64,000 bases of DNA from Theocolax elegans (lineage: Eukaryota; Arthropoda; Insecta; Hymenoptera; Cerocephalidae): positions 45,464,307-45,528,306 of the forward strand of contig CM047426.1 in assembly GCA_026168455.1 (NCBI GenBank), written 5' to 3'. The translations under genes and the position numbers were made by a program. Below are positions 12,349-27,103 of the stretch, in pieces. A model generated the notes under the pieces. It ran no database searches, was not told the origin of the DNA, and worked only from the letters and a program-made list of their open reading frames with translations. Each line of letters opens with the position of its first letter. Within the stretch, counting starts at the first letter, position 1.

Positions 12349-13099
12349 CTTACTGGTTTATAAATCATTTACCTAGCACGAAACGAAATCGATTGTACTT
12401 TACTAATGTAGAGAAGGTTAAAAAAAATTATAAACGATTTCTACAGTACCATTTTTCTGCAGTAGGCCTGTAAATGGACAATTTTAGTCGTTTACCAAGC
12501 AATTTTAAAAATTTCGAGGAACAAAAAATTCTTACGGGTTTATAAATCATTTACCTAGCACGAAACGAAATCGATGGTACTTTACTAAGGTAGAGAATGT
12601 TAAAAAAAAATTATAAACGATTTCTACCGTACCATTTTTCTGCAGTAGGCCTGTAAATGGACATTTTCAGTCGTTTTCCTAGCAATTTGAATAATTTCGA
12701 GGAACAAAAAATTCGCACGGGTTTATAAATCATTTACCTAGCACGAAATCAAATGGGTGTACATTACTGAGGTAGAGAAGGTTACAAAAAATTAAGAAAG
12801 ATTTCTACCGTATGATTTTTTTGCAATGGGCCTATCAAGGGACATTTTCAGTCGTTTTCCAAGCAATTTGAAAAATTTCGAGGAACAAAAAATTCGTACG
12901 GGTTTATAAATCATTTAGCTAGCACGCAACCAAATCGATTGTACTTTATTAAGGTAGAGAAGGTTACAAAAAAATTATAAACGATATCTACCGTACTTTT
13001 TATTTGCAGATGGCCTATAAAGGGACATTTTCAGTCGTTTTCCAAGCAATTTGAAATATTTCGAGGAACAAAAAATTCGTACGGGTTTATAAATCATTT

Positions 13100-14760
13100 A
13101 CCTAGCACGAAACCAGGTCGATTGTACTTAACTAATGTAGAGAAGGTTACAAAAAAATTAAGAAAGATTTCTACCGTACGATTTTTTTGCATTGGGCCTG
13201 TATATGGACATTTTCAGTCGTTTTCCTAGCAATTTGAATAATTTCGAGGAACAAAAAATTCGCACGGGTTTATAAATCATTTACCTAGCGCGAAATCAAA
13301 TGGATTGTACATTCCTGAGGTAGAGAAGGTTACAAAAAATTAAGAAAGATTTCTACCGTATCATTTTTTTGCAATGGCCCTATAAAGGGACATTTTCAGT
13401 CGTTCTCCAAGTAATTTGAAAATTTTCAAGGAGCAAAAAATTCGTACGGGTTTATAAATCATTTACGTAGCACGAAACTAGGTCGATTGTACTTAACTAA
13501 TGTAGAGAAGGTTACAAAAAAACTAAGAAAGATTTCTACCGTACGAATTTTTTGCATTGGGCCTGTATATGGACATTTTCAGTCGTTTTCCTAGCAAATT
13601 GAATAATTTCGAGGAACAAAAAATTCGCACGGGTTTATAAATCATTTACCTAGCGCGAAATCAAATGGATTGTACATTCCTGAGGTAGAGAAGGTTACAA
13701 AAAATTAAGAAAGATTTCTACCGTATCATTTTTTTGCAATGGCCCTATAAAGGGACATTTTCAGTCGTTCTCCAAGTAATTTGAAAATTTTCAAGGAGCA
13801 AAAAATTCGTACGGGTTTATAAATCATTTACGTAGCACGAAACTAGGTCGATTGTACTTAACTAATGTAGAGAAGGTTACTAAAAAACTAAGAAAGATTT
13901 CTACCGTACGAATTTTTTGCATTGGGCCTATGAAGGGACATTTCCGCCGGTGTCCAAGCAACTTTGATAAATTTCGAGGAAAAAAAAATTCGCACGGGTT
14001 TATGAACCATTTACCTAGCACGCAACCAAATCGATTGTACTTTACTAAGGTAGAGAAGGTTACAAAAAAATTATAATCGATTTCTACCGTACCATTTTGC
14101 TGCAGTAGGCCTGTAAATGGACAATTTTAGTCGTATCTTAAGCAATTTTAAAAATTTCGAGGAACAAAAAATTCTTACGGGTTTATAAATCATTTACCTA
14201 GCACGAAATCAAATGGATTGTACATTCCTGAGGTAGAGAAGGTTACAAAAAATTAAGAAAGATTTCTACCGTATCATTTTTTTGCAATGGCCCTATAAAG
14301 GACATTTTCAGTCGTTCTCCAAGTAATTTGAAAATTTTCAAGGAGCAAAAAATTCGTACGGGTTTATAAATCATTTACGTAGCACGAAACTAGGTCGATT
14401 GTACTTAACTAATGTAGAGAAGGTTACTAAAAAACTAAGAAAGATTTCTACCGTACGAATTTTTTGCATTGGGCCTATGAAGGGACATTTCCGCCGGTGT
14501 CCAAGCAACTTTGATAAATTTCGAGGAAAAAAAAATTCGCACGGGTTTATGAACCATTTACCTAGCACGCAACCAATCGATTGTACTTTACTAAGGTAGA
14601 GAAGGTTACAAAAAAATTATAATCGATTTCTACCGTACCATTTTGCTGCAGTAGGCCTGTAAATGGACAATTTTAGTCGTATCTTAAGCAATTTTAAAAA
14701 TTTCGAGGAACAAAAAATTCTTACGGGTTTATAAATCATTTACCTAGCACGAAACGAAAT
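13100..14760 (+). repeat. Tandem dimer and trimer duplications
   Basis: A distinctive monomer with CAAATGGATTGTACATTCC, a CAATGGCCCTAT segment and TTTACGTAGCACG recurs. Its TAGCGCG or TAGCACG site lies at 13286, 13651 and 14199, so the spacing is 365 bp (2 monomers) and then 548 bp (3 monomers). The trimer copies near 13,820-14,370 and 14,370-14,740 are nearly identical, sharing the rare GCCGGTGTCCAAG and a long A-run before ATTCGCACGGG. This looks like very recent local duplication. Confidence 0.8.
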
Positions 14761-17239
14761 CGATGGTACTTTACTAAGGTAGAAAAGGTTAAAAAAAAAT
14801 TATAAACGATTTCTACCGTACCATTTTTCTACAGTGGGCCTGTAAAAGGACATTTTCAGTCGTTTCCCAAGCAATTTTAAAAATTTCGAGGAACAAAAAA
14901 TTCGTACGGGTTTATAAATCATTTACCTAGCATGAAACCAAATCGATTGTACTTTACAAGGTAGAGAAGTTACAAAAAAATTATAAACGATTCTCTACCG
15001 TGCCATTTGCTGCAGTAGGCCTGTAAATGGACAATTTTAAGTCGTGTTTCCAAGCATTTTAAAAATTTCGAGGAACAAAAAATTTGTACGGGTTTATAAA
15101 TCATTTACCTAGCACGAAAACCAATAGATGCTACTTTACTAAGGTAAAGAAGGTTACAAAAAATTAAGAAGATTGTATACCGTACCATTTTTTTAGCAAT
15201 GGGCCTATTAAGGGACATTTTCAGTCGTTTTCCAAGCAACTTTGAAATATTTCGAGGACAATAAATTCGTACGGGTTATAAATCATTTACCTAGCACGAA
15301 ACCAATAGATTGTACTTTACTAAGTAAGGAAGAAGGTTACAAAAAATTATAGAAGATTTATACCGTACCATTTTTTTGCAATGGGCCTATAAGGGACATT
15401 TTTCAGTCGTTTTCCAAGCAATTTGAAAATATTTCGAGGAACAAAAAATTCGTACGGGTTTATAAATCATTTACCTAGCACGAAACCAATAGATGTACTT
15501 TACTAAGGTAAGAAGGTTACAAAAAATTAAGAAGATTTCTACCGTACATTTTTTTGCAATGGGCCTATAAAGGGACATTTTCAGTCGTTTTCCAAGCAAT
15601 TTGAATAATTTCGAGGAACAAAAAATTCGTACGGATTTATAACTCATTTACCTAGCACGCAACCAAATCGATTGTACTTTACTAAGGTAGAGAAGGTTAC
15701 AAAAAATTATAAACGATTATCTACCGTACCGTTTATTTGCAGTGGGCCTATAAATGGACATTTTCATTCGTTCCCAAGCAATTTTAAAATTTCGAGGAAC
15801 AAAAAATTCGCACGGGTTTATAATTCATATTACCTAGCACGAAACCAAATCGATTGTACTTACTAAGGTAGAGAAGGTTACAAAAAAATTAAGAAGATTT
15901 CTACCGTATCATTTTTTTGGAATGGGCCTATAAATGGGCAATTTTCAGCGTTTTCCTAGCAATTTGAATAATTTCGAGGAACAGAAAATTCGTACGGGTT
16001 TATAAATCATTTACCTAGCATGAAACCAAATCGATTGTACTTTACTAAGGTAGAGAAGGTTACAAAAAAATTATAAACGATCTCTACCGTGCCATTTTGC
16101 TGCAGTAGGCCTGTAAATGGACAATTTAAGTCGTTTTCCAAGCAATTTTAAAAATTTCGAGGAACAAAAAATTTGTACGGGTTTATAAATCATTTACCTA
16201 GCACGAAACCAAATAGATGCTACTTTACTAAGGTAAAGAAGGTTACAAAAAAATTAAGAAGATTTATACCGTACCATTTTTTTGCAATGGGCCTATTAAG
16301 GGACATTTTCAGTCGTTTTCCAAGCAATTTGAAATATTTCGAGGAACAAAAAATTCGTACGGGTTTATAAATCATTTACCTAGCACGAACCTAAAGCGAT
16401 TGTACTTACTAAGGTAGAGAAGGTTACAAAAAATTATAACGATTTCTACCGTACCATTTTTTAGCAGTAGTGCCTGTAAATGGACAATTTTAGTCGTTTC
16501 CCCAAGCAATTTTAAAAATTTCGAGGAACAAAAAATTCGTACGGGTTATAAATCCTTTACCTAGCACGAAACCAAACGATTGCTACTTTACTAAGGTAGA
16601 GAAGGTTACAAAAAATTATAAACGATTTCTACCGTACCATTTTTTCTGCAGTAGGCCTGTAAATGGACAATTTTAGTCGTTTCCCAAGCAATTTTAAAAT
16701 TTCGAGGAACAAAAAATTCGTACGGGTTTATAAATCATTTACCTAGCACGAAACCAAGGTCGATTGTACTTTACTAAGGTAGAGAAGGTTACAAAAAAAT
16801 TAAGAAAGAATTCTACCGTACCGATTTTGCTAGCAGTGGGCCTGTAAATGGACAATTTTAGTCGTTTCCCAAGCAATTTTAAATATTTCGAGGAACAAAA
16901 AATTCGTACGGATTTATAAATCATTTACCTAGCACGAAACCAAATCGATTGTACTTTACTAAGGTAGAGAAGGTTACAAAAAAATTATAAACGATTTCTA
17001 CCGTACCATTTTTCTGCAGTGGCCTGTAAATGGACAATTTTACGTTGTTCCCCAAGCAATTTTAAAAATTTCGAGGAACAAAAAATTCGTACGGGTTTAT
17101 AATTCACTTACCTAGCACGAAACCAAATCGATTGTACTTTACTAAGGTAGAGAAGGATACAAAAAAATTATAAACAGATTATCTACCGTACCTTTTTTAA
17201 GCAGTGGGCCTATAAATGGACATTTTCAGTCGTTTTCCT

Positions 17240-20200
17240 AGCAATTTGAATAATTTCGAGGAACAAAAAATTCGTACGGATTTATAACTGATTTACCTAG
17301 CACGCAACCAAATCGATTGTACTTTACTAAGGTAGAGAAGGTTACAAAAAAATTATAAACGATATCTACCGTACCGTTTATTTGCAGATGGCCTATGAAG
17401 GGACATTTTCAGTCGTTATCCAAGCATTTTGAAAAATTTCGAGGATCAATAAATACGCACGGGTTTATAAATTATTTACCTAGCACGAAACCAAATCGAT
17501 TGTACTTTACTAAGGTAGAGAAGGTTAAAAAAAATTATAAACGATATCTACCGTACCGTTTATTTGCAGATGGCCTATAAAAGGACATTTTCAGTCGTTA
17601 CCAAGCATTTTGAAAAATTTCGAGGAACAAAAAATTCGCACGGGTTTATAATTCATATTCCTAGCACGAAATGAAATGGATTGTACATTACTAAGGTAGA
17701 GAAGGTTACAAAAAAATTATAAACAATATCTACCGTACCGTTTTTAAGCAGTGGGCCTATAAATGGACATTTTCAGTCGTTTCCCAAGCAATTTTAAAAA
17801 TTTCGAGGAACAAAAAATTCGTACGGGTTTATAAATCATTTACCTAGCACGAAACCAAAACGATGCTACTTTACTAAGGTAGAGAAGGTTACAAAAAAAT
17901 TATAAACGATTTCTACCGTACCATTTTTTTGCAGTAGGCCTGTAAATGGACAATTTTAGTCGTTTCCCAAGCAATTTTAAAAATTTCGAGGAACAAAAAA
18001 TTCGTACGGGTTTATAAATCTTTACCTAGCACGAAACCAAATCGATGCTACTTTACTAAGGTAGAGAAGGTTACAAAAAAATTATAAACAATATCTACCG
18101 TACCGTTTTTAAGCAGTGGGCCTATAAATGGACATTTTCAGTCGTTTCCCAAGCAATTTTAAAAATTTCGAGGAACAAAAAATTCGTACGGGTTTATAAA
18201 TCATTTACCTAGCACGAAACCAGGTCGATTGTACTTAACTAATGTAGAGAAGGTTACAAAAAAATTAAGAAAGATTTCTACCGTACGATTTTGCTGCAGT
18301 AGGCCTGTAAATGGACAATTTTAGTTGTTCCCCAAGTAATTTTAAAAATTTCGAGGAACAAAAAATTCGTACGGGTTTATAATTCACTTACCTAGCACGA
18401 AACCAAATCGATTGTACTTTACTAAGGTAGAGAAGGATACAAAAAAAGTATAAACGATTTCTACCGTACCATTTTGCTGCAGTAGGCCTGTAAATGGACA
18501 ATTTTAGTTGTTCCCCAAGTAATTTGAAAATTTTCAAGGAACAAAAAATTCGTACGGGTTTATAAATCATTTACCTAGCACGAAACCAGGTCGATTGTAC
18601 TTTACTAAGGTAGAGAAGGTTACAAAAAAATTATAAACAATATCTACCGTACCGTTTTTAAGCAGTGGGCCTATAATGGGACATTTTCAGTCGTTTTCCA
18701 AGCAACTTTGAATAATTTCGAGGAACATAAAATTCTTACGGGTTTCTAAATGATTTACCTAGCACGAAACCAAATCGATTGTACTTTACTAAGGTAGAGA
18801 AGGTTAAAAAAAATTATAAACGATATCTACCGTACCGTTTATTTGCAGATGGCCTATAAAGGGACATTTTCAGTCGTTACCAAGCATTTTGAAAAATTTC
18901 GAGGAACAAAAAATTCGTACGGGTTTATAAATCATTTACCTAGCACGAAACCAAATGGATTTTACTTTCCTAAGGTAGAGAAGGTTACAAAAAAATTAAG
19001 AAAGATTTCTACCGTATCATTTTTTTGCAATGGGCCTATAAAGGGACATTTTCAGTCGTTTTCCTAGCAATTTGAATAATTTCGAGGAACAAAAAATTCG
19101 TACGGATTTATAACTGATTTACCTAGCACGCAACCAAATCGATTGTACTTTACTAAGGTAGAGAAGGTTACAAAAAAATTATAAACGATATCACCGTACC
19201 GTTTATTTGCAGATGGCCTATGAAGGGACATTTTCAGTCGTTATCCAAGCATTTTGAAAAATTTCGAGGATCAATAAATTCGCACGGGTTTATAAATTAT
19301 TTACCTAGCACGAAACCAAATCGATTGTACTTTACTAAGGTAGAGAAGGTTAAAAAAAATTATAAACGATATCTACCGTACCGTTTATTTGCAGATGGCC
19401 TATAAAAGGACATTTTCAGTCGTTACCAAGCATTTTGAAAAATTTCGAGGAACAAAAAATTCGCACGGGTTTATAATTCATATTCCTAGCACGAAATGAA
19501 ATGGATTGTACATTACTAAGGTAGAGAAGGTTACAAAAAAATTATAAACAATATCTACCGTACCGTTTTTAAGCAGTGGGCCTATAAATGGACATTTTCA
19601 GTCGTTTCCCAAGCAATTTTAAAAATTTCGAGGATCAATAAATTCGTACGGGTTTATAAATCATTTACCTAGCACGAAAACAAATCGATGCTACTTTACT
19701 AAGGTAGAGAAGGTTAAAAAAAATTATAAACGATATATACCGTACCGTTTATTTGCACATGGCCTATAACGGGACATTTTCAGTCGTTACCAAGCATTTT
19801 GGAAAAATTAGATACAAAAAAATTAAGAAAGATTTCTACCGTATCATTTTTTGCAATGGGCCTATAAAGGGACATTTTCAGTCGTTTTCCTAGCAATTTG
19901 AATAATTTCGAGGAACAAAAAATTCGTACGGTTTATAAATCATTTACCTAGCACGAAAACAAATCGATGCTACTTTACTAAGGTAGAGAAGGTTAAAAAA
20001 AATTATAAACGATATATACCGTACCGTTTATTTGCACATGGCCTATAACGGGACATTTTCAGTCGTTACCAAGCATTTTGAAAAATTTCGAGGAACAAAA
20101 AATTCGTACGGGTTTATAAATCATTTACCTAGCACGAAACCAAATGGATTTACTTTCCTAAGGTAGAGAAGGTTACAAAAAATTAAGAAAGATTTCTACC

Positions 20201-20900
20201 GTATCATTTTTTGCAATGGGCCTATAAAGGGACATTTTCAGTCGTTTTCCTAGCAATTTGAATAATTTCGAGGAACAAAAAATTCGTACGGATTTATAAC
20301 TGATTACCTAGCACGCAACCAAATCGATTGTACTTTACTAAGGTAGAGAAGGTTCCAAAAAAATTATAAACGATATATACCGTACCGTTTATTTGCAGAT
20401 GGCCTATAAAGGGACATTTTCAGTCGTTATCCAAGCATTTTGAAAAATTTCGAGGAACAATAAATTCGCACGGGTTTATAAATTATTTACCTAGCACGAA
20501 ATGAAATGGATTGTACATTACTAAGGTAGAGAAGGTTACAAAAAATTAAGAAAGATTTCTACCGTATCATTTTTTTGCAATGGGCCTGTAAATGGACAAT
20601 TTTAGTCGTTCCCCAAGCAATTTTAAAAATTTCGAGGAACAAAAAATTCGTACGGGTTTATAATTCATTTACCTAGCACGAAACCAAATCGATACTACTT
20701 TACTAAGGTAGAGAAGGTTACAAAAAAATTATAAGCGATTTCTACCGTACCATGTTTCTGCAGTAGGCCTGTAAATGGACAATTTTAGTTGTTCCTCAAG
20801 CAATTTTAAAAATTTCGAGGAACCAAAAATTCGTAAGGGTTTATAATTCACTTACCTAGCACGAAACCGAATCGATTGTACTTTACTAAGGTAGAGAAGG
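17240..20900 (+). repeat. Higher-order repeat, 10 monomers
   Basis: Two copies about 1,825 bp apart share rare variants: ATGAAGGGACATTTTCAG with GAGGATCAATAAAT (from 17,395 and 19,220) and ATTCATATTCCTAGC at 17651 and 19476. The same linked block occurs a third time at about 32,890-33,450, so this haplotype has also been copied over more than 13 kb. Confidence 0.65.
19656..20114 (+). repeat. Monomer with 87-bp internal deletion, inside a local duplication
   Basis: Successive TATAAA landmarks lie at 19655, 19934 and 20115. The 279-bp first interval replaces an expected 366 bp, so 87 bp are missing. The break is at about 19,801-19,815, where the sequence after AAGCATTTTG reads GAAAAATTAGATACAAAA: the second half of one monomer is gone. 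The segment on both sides of the break, with rare TTTGCACATGG and CCTATAACGGG, is present again 279 bp downstream in an undeleted copy. This is the clearest out-of-register event I saw in the array. Confidence 0.8.
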
Positions 20901-21399
20901 ATACAAAAAAAGTATAAACGATATCTACCGTACTGTTTTTAAGCAGTGGGCCTATGAATGGACATTTTCAGTCGTTTTCCAAGCAAGTTGAAATATTTCG
21001 AGGAACAAAAAATTCGTAAGGGTTTATAAATCATTTACCGAGCACGTAAACTAATCGATTGTACTTTACTAAGGTAGAGAAGGTTACAAAAAAATTATAA
21101 ACGATTTCTACCGTACCATTTTTCAGCAGTGGGCCTATAAAGGAACAATTCTAGTCGTTTTCCAAGCAATTTTAAAAATTTCGAGGAACAAAAAATTCGT
21201 ACGGGTTTATAAATCTTTACCTAGCACGAAACCAAATCGATGCTACTTTACTAAGGTAGAGAAGGTTACAAAAAAATTATAAACGATTTCTACCGTACCA
21301 TTTTGCTGCAGTAGGCCTGTAAATGGACAATTTTAGTCGTTTCCCAAGCAATTTTAAAAATTTCGAGGTACAAAAAATTCGCACGGGTTTATGAATCAT

Positions 21400-24330
21400 T
21401 TACCTACCACGAAACCAAATCGATTGTACTTTACTAAGGTAGAGAAGGTTACAAAAAAATTATAAACAATATCTACCGTACTGTTTTTAAGCAGTGGGCC
21501 TATAAATGGACATTTTCAGTCGTTTCCCAAGCAATTTTAAAAATTTCGAGGAACAAAAAATTCGTACGGGTTTATAACTCATTTACCTAGCACGAAACCA
21601 AATCGATGCTACTCTACTAAGGTAGAGAAGGTTACAAAAAAATTATAAACGATTTCTACCGTACCATTTTGCTGCAGTAGGCCTGTAAATGGACAATTTT
21701 AGTCGTTTCCCAAGCAATTTTAAAAATTTCGAGGTACAAAAAATTCGCACGGGTTTATGAATCATTTACCTACCACGAAACCAAATCGATTGTACTTTAC
21801 TAAGGTAGAGAAGGTTACAAAAAAATTATAAACAATATCTACCGTACCGTTTTTAAGCAGTGGGCCTATAAATGGACATTTTCAGTCGTTTCCCAAGCAA
21901 TTTTAAAAATTTCGAGGAACAAAAAATTCGTACGGGTTTATAAATCATTTACCTAGCACGAAACCAAATCGATACTACTTTACTAAGGTAGAGAAGGTTA
22001 CAAAAAAATTATAAACAATATCTACCGTACCGTTTTTAAGCAGTGGGCCTATAAATGGACATTTTCAGACGTTTCCCAAACATTTTTAAAAATTTCGAGG
22101 AACAAAAAATTCGCACGGGTTTATGAATCATTTACCTACCACGAAACCAAATCGATTGTACTTTACTAAGGTAGAGAAGGTTACAAAAAAATTATAAACA
22201 ATATCTACCGTACCGTTTTTAAGCAGTGGGCCTATAAATGGACATTTTCAGTCGTTTCCCAAGCAATTTTAAAAATTTCGAGGAACAAAAAATTCGTACG
22301 GGTTTATAAATCATTTACCTAGCACGAAACCAGGTCGATTGTACTTAACTAATGTAGAGAAGGTTACAAAAAAATTAAGAAAGATTTCTACCGTACGATT
22401 TTTCTGCATTGGGCCTATGAAGGGATATTTCCGCCGTTTTCCAAGGAATTTTGATAAATTTCGAGGAACAAAAAATTCGCACGGGTTTATGAATCATTTA
22501 CCTAGCACGAAACCAAATCGATTGTACTTTACTAAGGTAGAGAAGGTTACAAAAAAATTATAAACAATATCTACCGTACCGTTTTTAAGCAGTGGGCCTA
22601 TAAATGGACATTTTCAGTCGTTTCCCAAGCAATTTTAAAAATTTCGAGGAACAAAAAATTCGTACGGGTTTATAAATCATTTACCTAGCACGAAACCAAA
22701 TCGATGCTACTTTACTAAGCTAGAGAAGGTTACAAAAAAATTATAAACGATTTCTACCGTACCATTTTGCTGCAGTAGGCCTGTAAATGGACAATTTTAG
22801 TCGTTTCCCAAGCAATTTTAAAAATTTCGAGGAACAAAAAATTCGTACGGGTTTATAAATCTTTACCTAGCACGAAACCAAATCGATGCTACTTTACTAA
22901 GGTAGAGAAGCTTACAAAAAAATTATAAACAATATCTACCGTACCGTTTTTAAGCAGTGGGCCTATAAATGGACATTTTCAGTCGTTTCCCAAGCAATTT
23001 TAAAAATTTCGAGGAACAAAAAATTCGTACGGGTTTATAACTCATTTACCTAGCACGAAACCAAATCGATGCTACTCTACTAAGGTAGAGAAGGTTACAA
23101 AAAAATTATAAACGATTTCTACCGTACCATTTTGCTGCAGTAGGCCTGTAAATGGACAATTTTAGTCGTTTCCCAAGCAATTTTAAAAATTTCGAGGTAC
23201 AAAAAATTCGCACGGGTTTATGAATCATTTACCTACCACGAAACCAAATCGATTGTACTTTACTAAGGTAGAGAAGGTTACAAAAAAATTATAAACAATA
23301 TCTACCGTACCGTTTTTAAGCAGTGGGCCTATAAATGGACATTTTCAGTCGTTTCCCAAGCAATTTTAAAAATTTCGAGGAACAAAAAATTCGTACGGGT
23401 TTATAAATCATTTACCTAGCACGAAACCAAATCGATACTACTTTACTAAGGTAGAGAAGGTTACAAAAAAATTATAAACAATATCTACCGTACCGTTTTT
23501 AAGCAGTGGGCCTATAAATGGACATTTTCAGTCGTTTCCCAAACATTTTTAAAAATTTCGAGGAACAAAAAATTCGCACGGGTTTATGAATCATTTACCT
23601 ACCACGAAACCAAATCGATTGTACTTTACTAAGGTAGAGAAGGTTACAAAAAAATTATAAACAATATCTACCGTACCGTTTTTAAGCAGTGGGCCTATAA
23701 ATGGACATTTTCAGTCGTTTCCCAAGCAATTTTAAAAATTTCGAGGAACAAAAAATTCGTACGGGTTTATAAATCATTTACCTAGCACGAAACCAGGTCG
23801 ATTGTACTTAACTAATGTAGAGAAGGTTACAAAAAAATTAAGAAAGATTTCTACTGTACGATTTTTCTGCATTGGGCCTATGAAGGGACATTTCCGCCGT
23901 TTTCCAAGGAATTTTGCTAAATTTCGAGGAACAAAAAATTCGCACGGGTTTATGAATCATTTACCTAGCACGAAACCAAATCGATTGTACTTTACTAAGG
24001 TAGAGAAGGTTACAAAAAAATTATAAACAATATCTACCGTACCGTTTTTAAGCAGTGGGCCTATAAATGGACATTTTCAGTCGTTTCCCAAGCAATTTTA
24101 AAAATTTCGAGGAACAAAAAATTCGTACGGGTTTATAAATCATTTACCTAGCACGAAACCAAATCGATGCTACTTTACTAAGGTAGAGAAGGTTACAAAA
24201 AAATTAAGAAAGATTTCTACCGTACGATTTTTTTGCATTGGGCCTATGAAGGGACATTTCCGCCGTTTTCCAAGGAACTTTGATAAATTTCGAGGAACAA
24301 AAAATTCGCACGGGTTTATGAATCATTTAC
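21400..24330 (+). repeat. Higher-order repeat, 8 monomers, two copies
   Basis: Copies are offset by 1,463 bp (8 monomers). Shared rare variants are ACTCTAC (21611 and 23074), TTTCCCAAACATTTTT (near 22,072 and 23,535) and the TTAATGTAGAG-type monomer starting near 22,339 and 23,802. The copies differ at only scattered bases in the parts I compared. Monomers alternate between the CTGCAGTAGG and TTTTTAAGCAGTGG types, so a dimer sub-period is visible inside the octamer. Confidence 0.8.
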
Positions 24331-24540
24331 CTAGCACGAAACCAAATAGATGCTACTTTACTAAGGTAAAGAAGGTTACAAAAAAATTAAGAAGATTTCT
24401 ACCGTACCATTTTTTTGCAATGGGCCTATTAAGGGACATTTTCAGTCGTTTTCCAAGCAATTTGAAATATTTCGAGGAACAAAAAATTCGTACGGATTTA
24501 TAGATCATTTACCTAGCACGAAACCAAATCGATTGTACTT

Positions 24541-26480
24541 TGCTAAGGTAAAAAAGGTTACAAAAAAATTATAAACGATTTCTACCGTACCATTTTTCTG
24601 CAGTGGGCCTGTAAATGGACAATTTTAGTCGCTTTCCAAGCAATGTTAAAAAATTTCGAGAAACAAAAAATTCCTACGGGTTTATAAATCATTTACCCAG
24701 CACGAAACGAAATCGATTGTACTTTACTAGGGTAGAGAAGGTTACAAAAAAATTATAAACGATTTCTACCGTACCATGTTTCTGCAGTAGGCCTGTAAAT
24801 GGACAATTTTACTTGTTCCCCAAGCAATTTTAAAAATTTCGAGGAACAAAAAATTCGTACGGGTTTATAATTCACTTACCTAGCACGAAACCAAATCGAT
24901 TGTACTTTACTAAGGTAGAGAAGGATACAAAAAAGTATAAACGATATCTACCGTACTGTTTTTAAGCAGTGGGCCTATGAATGGACATTATCAGTCGTTT
25001 CCAAGCAAGTTGAAATATTTCGAGGAACAAAAAATTCGCACGGGTTTATAAATCCTTTACCTAGCACGAACCCAAATCGATTGTACTTTACTAAGGTAGA
25101 GAAGGTTACAAAAAAATTATAAACAATATCTACCGTACCATTTTTTTGCAAAGGGCCTATTAAGGGACATTTTCAGTCGTTTTCCAAGCAATTTGAAATA
25201 TTTCGAGGAACAAAAAATTCGTACGGATTTATAAATCATTTACCTAGCACGAAACCAAATCGATTGTACTTTGCTAAGGTAAAAAAGGTTACAAAAAAAT
25301 TATAAACGATTTCTACCGTACCATTTTTCTGCAGTGGGCCTGTAAATGGACAATTTTAGTCGCTTTCCAAGCAATGTTAAAAAATTTCGAGAAACAAAAA
25401 ATTCCTACGGGTTTATAAATCATTTACCCAGCACGAAACGAAATCGATTGTACTTTACTAGGGTAGAGAAGGTTACAAAAAAATTATAAACGATTTCTAC
25501 CTTACCATGTTTCTGCAGTAGGCCTGTAAATGGACAATTTTACTTGTTCCCCAAGCAATTTTAAAAATTTCGAGGAACAAAAAATTCGTACGGGTTTATA
25601 ATTCACTTACCTAGCACGAAACCAAATCGATTGTACTTTACTAAGGTAGAGAAGGATACAAAAAAGTATAAACGATATCTACCGTACTGTTTTTAAGCAG
25701 TGGGCCTATGAATGGACATTCTCAGTCGTTTCCAAGCAAGTTGAAATATTTCGAGGAACAAAAAATTCGCACGGGTTTATAAATCCTTTACCTAGCACGA
25801 ACCCAAATCGATTGTACTTTACTAAGGTAGAGAAGGTTACAAAAAAATTATAAACAATATCTACCGTACCATTTTTTTGCAATGGGCCTATTAAGGGACA
25901 TTTTCAGTCGTTCTCCAAGCAATTTGAAATATTTCGAGGAACAAAAAATTCGTACGGATTTATAAATCATTTACCTAGCACGAAACCAAATCGATTGTAC
26001 TTTGCTAAGGTAAAAAAGGTTACAAAAAAATTATAAACGATTTCTACCGTACCATTTTTCTGCAGTGGGCCTGTAAATGGACAATTTTAGTCGCTTTCCA
26101 AGCAATGTTAAAAAATTTCGAGAAACAAAAAATTCCTACGGGTTTATAAATCATTTACCCAGCACGAAACGAAATAGATTGTACTTTACTAGGGTAGAGA
26201 AGGTTACAAAAAAATTAAGAAGATTTCTACCGTACCATGTTTCTGCAGTAGGCCTGTAAATGGACAATTTTAGTCGCTTTCCAAGCAATGTTAAAAAATT
26301 TCGAGAAACAAAAAATTCCTACGGGTTTATAAATCATTTACCCAGCACGAAACGAAATCGATTGTACTTTACTAGGGTAGAGAAGGTTACAAAAAAATTA
26401 TAAACGATTTCTACCTTACCATGTTTCTGCAGTAGGCCTGTAAATGGACAATTTTACTTGTTCCCCAAGCAATTTTAAAA
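24541..26480 (+). repeat. Higher-order repeat, 4 monomers, about 2.6 copies
   Basis: The rare variant TGCTAAGGTAAAAAAGG occurs at 24541, 25272 and 26003, an exact 731-bp step (4 monomers). Linked markers repeat with it: TTTAGTCGCTTTCCAAGC, AATGTTAAAAAATTTCG and ATTCCTACGGG. Copies are almost identical; one difference is CTACCGTACCATG against CTACCTTACCATG. This is the most regular higher-order block in the window. Confidence 0.85.
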
Positions 26481-27103
26481 ATTTCGAGGAACAAAAAATT
26501 CGTACGGGTTTATAAATCATTTACCTAGCACGAAGCCAAAACGATGCTACTTTACAAAGGTAGAGAAGGTTACAAAAAAATTATAAACGATTTCTACCGT
26601 ACCATTTTTTTGTAGTAGGCCTGTAAATGGACAATTTTAGTCGTTTCCCAAGCAATTTTAAAAATTTCGAGGAACAAAAAATTCGTACGGGTTTATAAAT
26701 CTTTACCTAGCACGAAACCAAATCGACGCTACTTTACTAAGGTAGAGAAGGTTACAAAAAAATTGTAAACAATATCTACCGTACCGTTTTTAAGCAGTGG
26801 GCCTATAAATGGTCATTTTCAGTCGTTTCCCAAGCAATTTTAAACTTTCGAGGAACAAAAAATTCGTACGGGTTTATAAATCATTTACCTAGCACGAAAC
26901 CAAATCGATGCTACTTTACTAAGATAGAGAAGGTTACAAAATAAATTATAAACAATATCTACCGTACCGTTTTTAAGCAGTGGGCCTATAAATGGACATT
27001 TTCAGTCGTTTTCCAAGCAATTTGAAAAATTTCGAGGAACAAAAAATTCGTACGGGTTTATAAATCATTTACCTAGCACGAAACCTAATCGATTGTACTT
27101 TAC

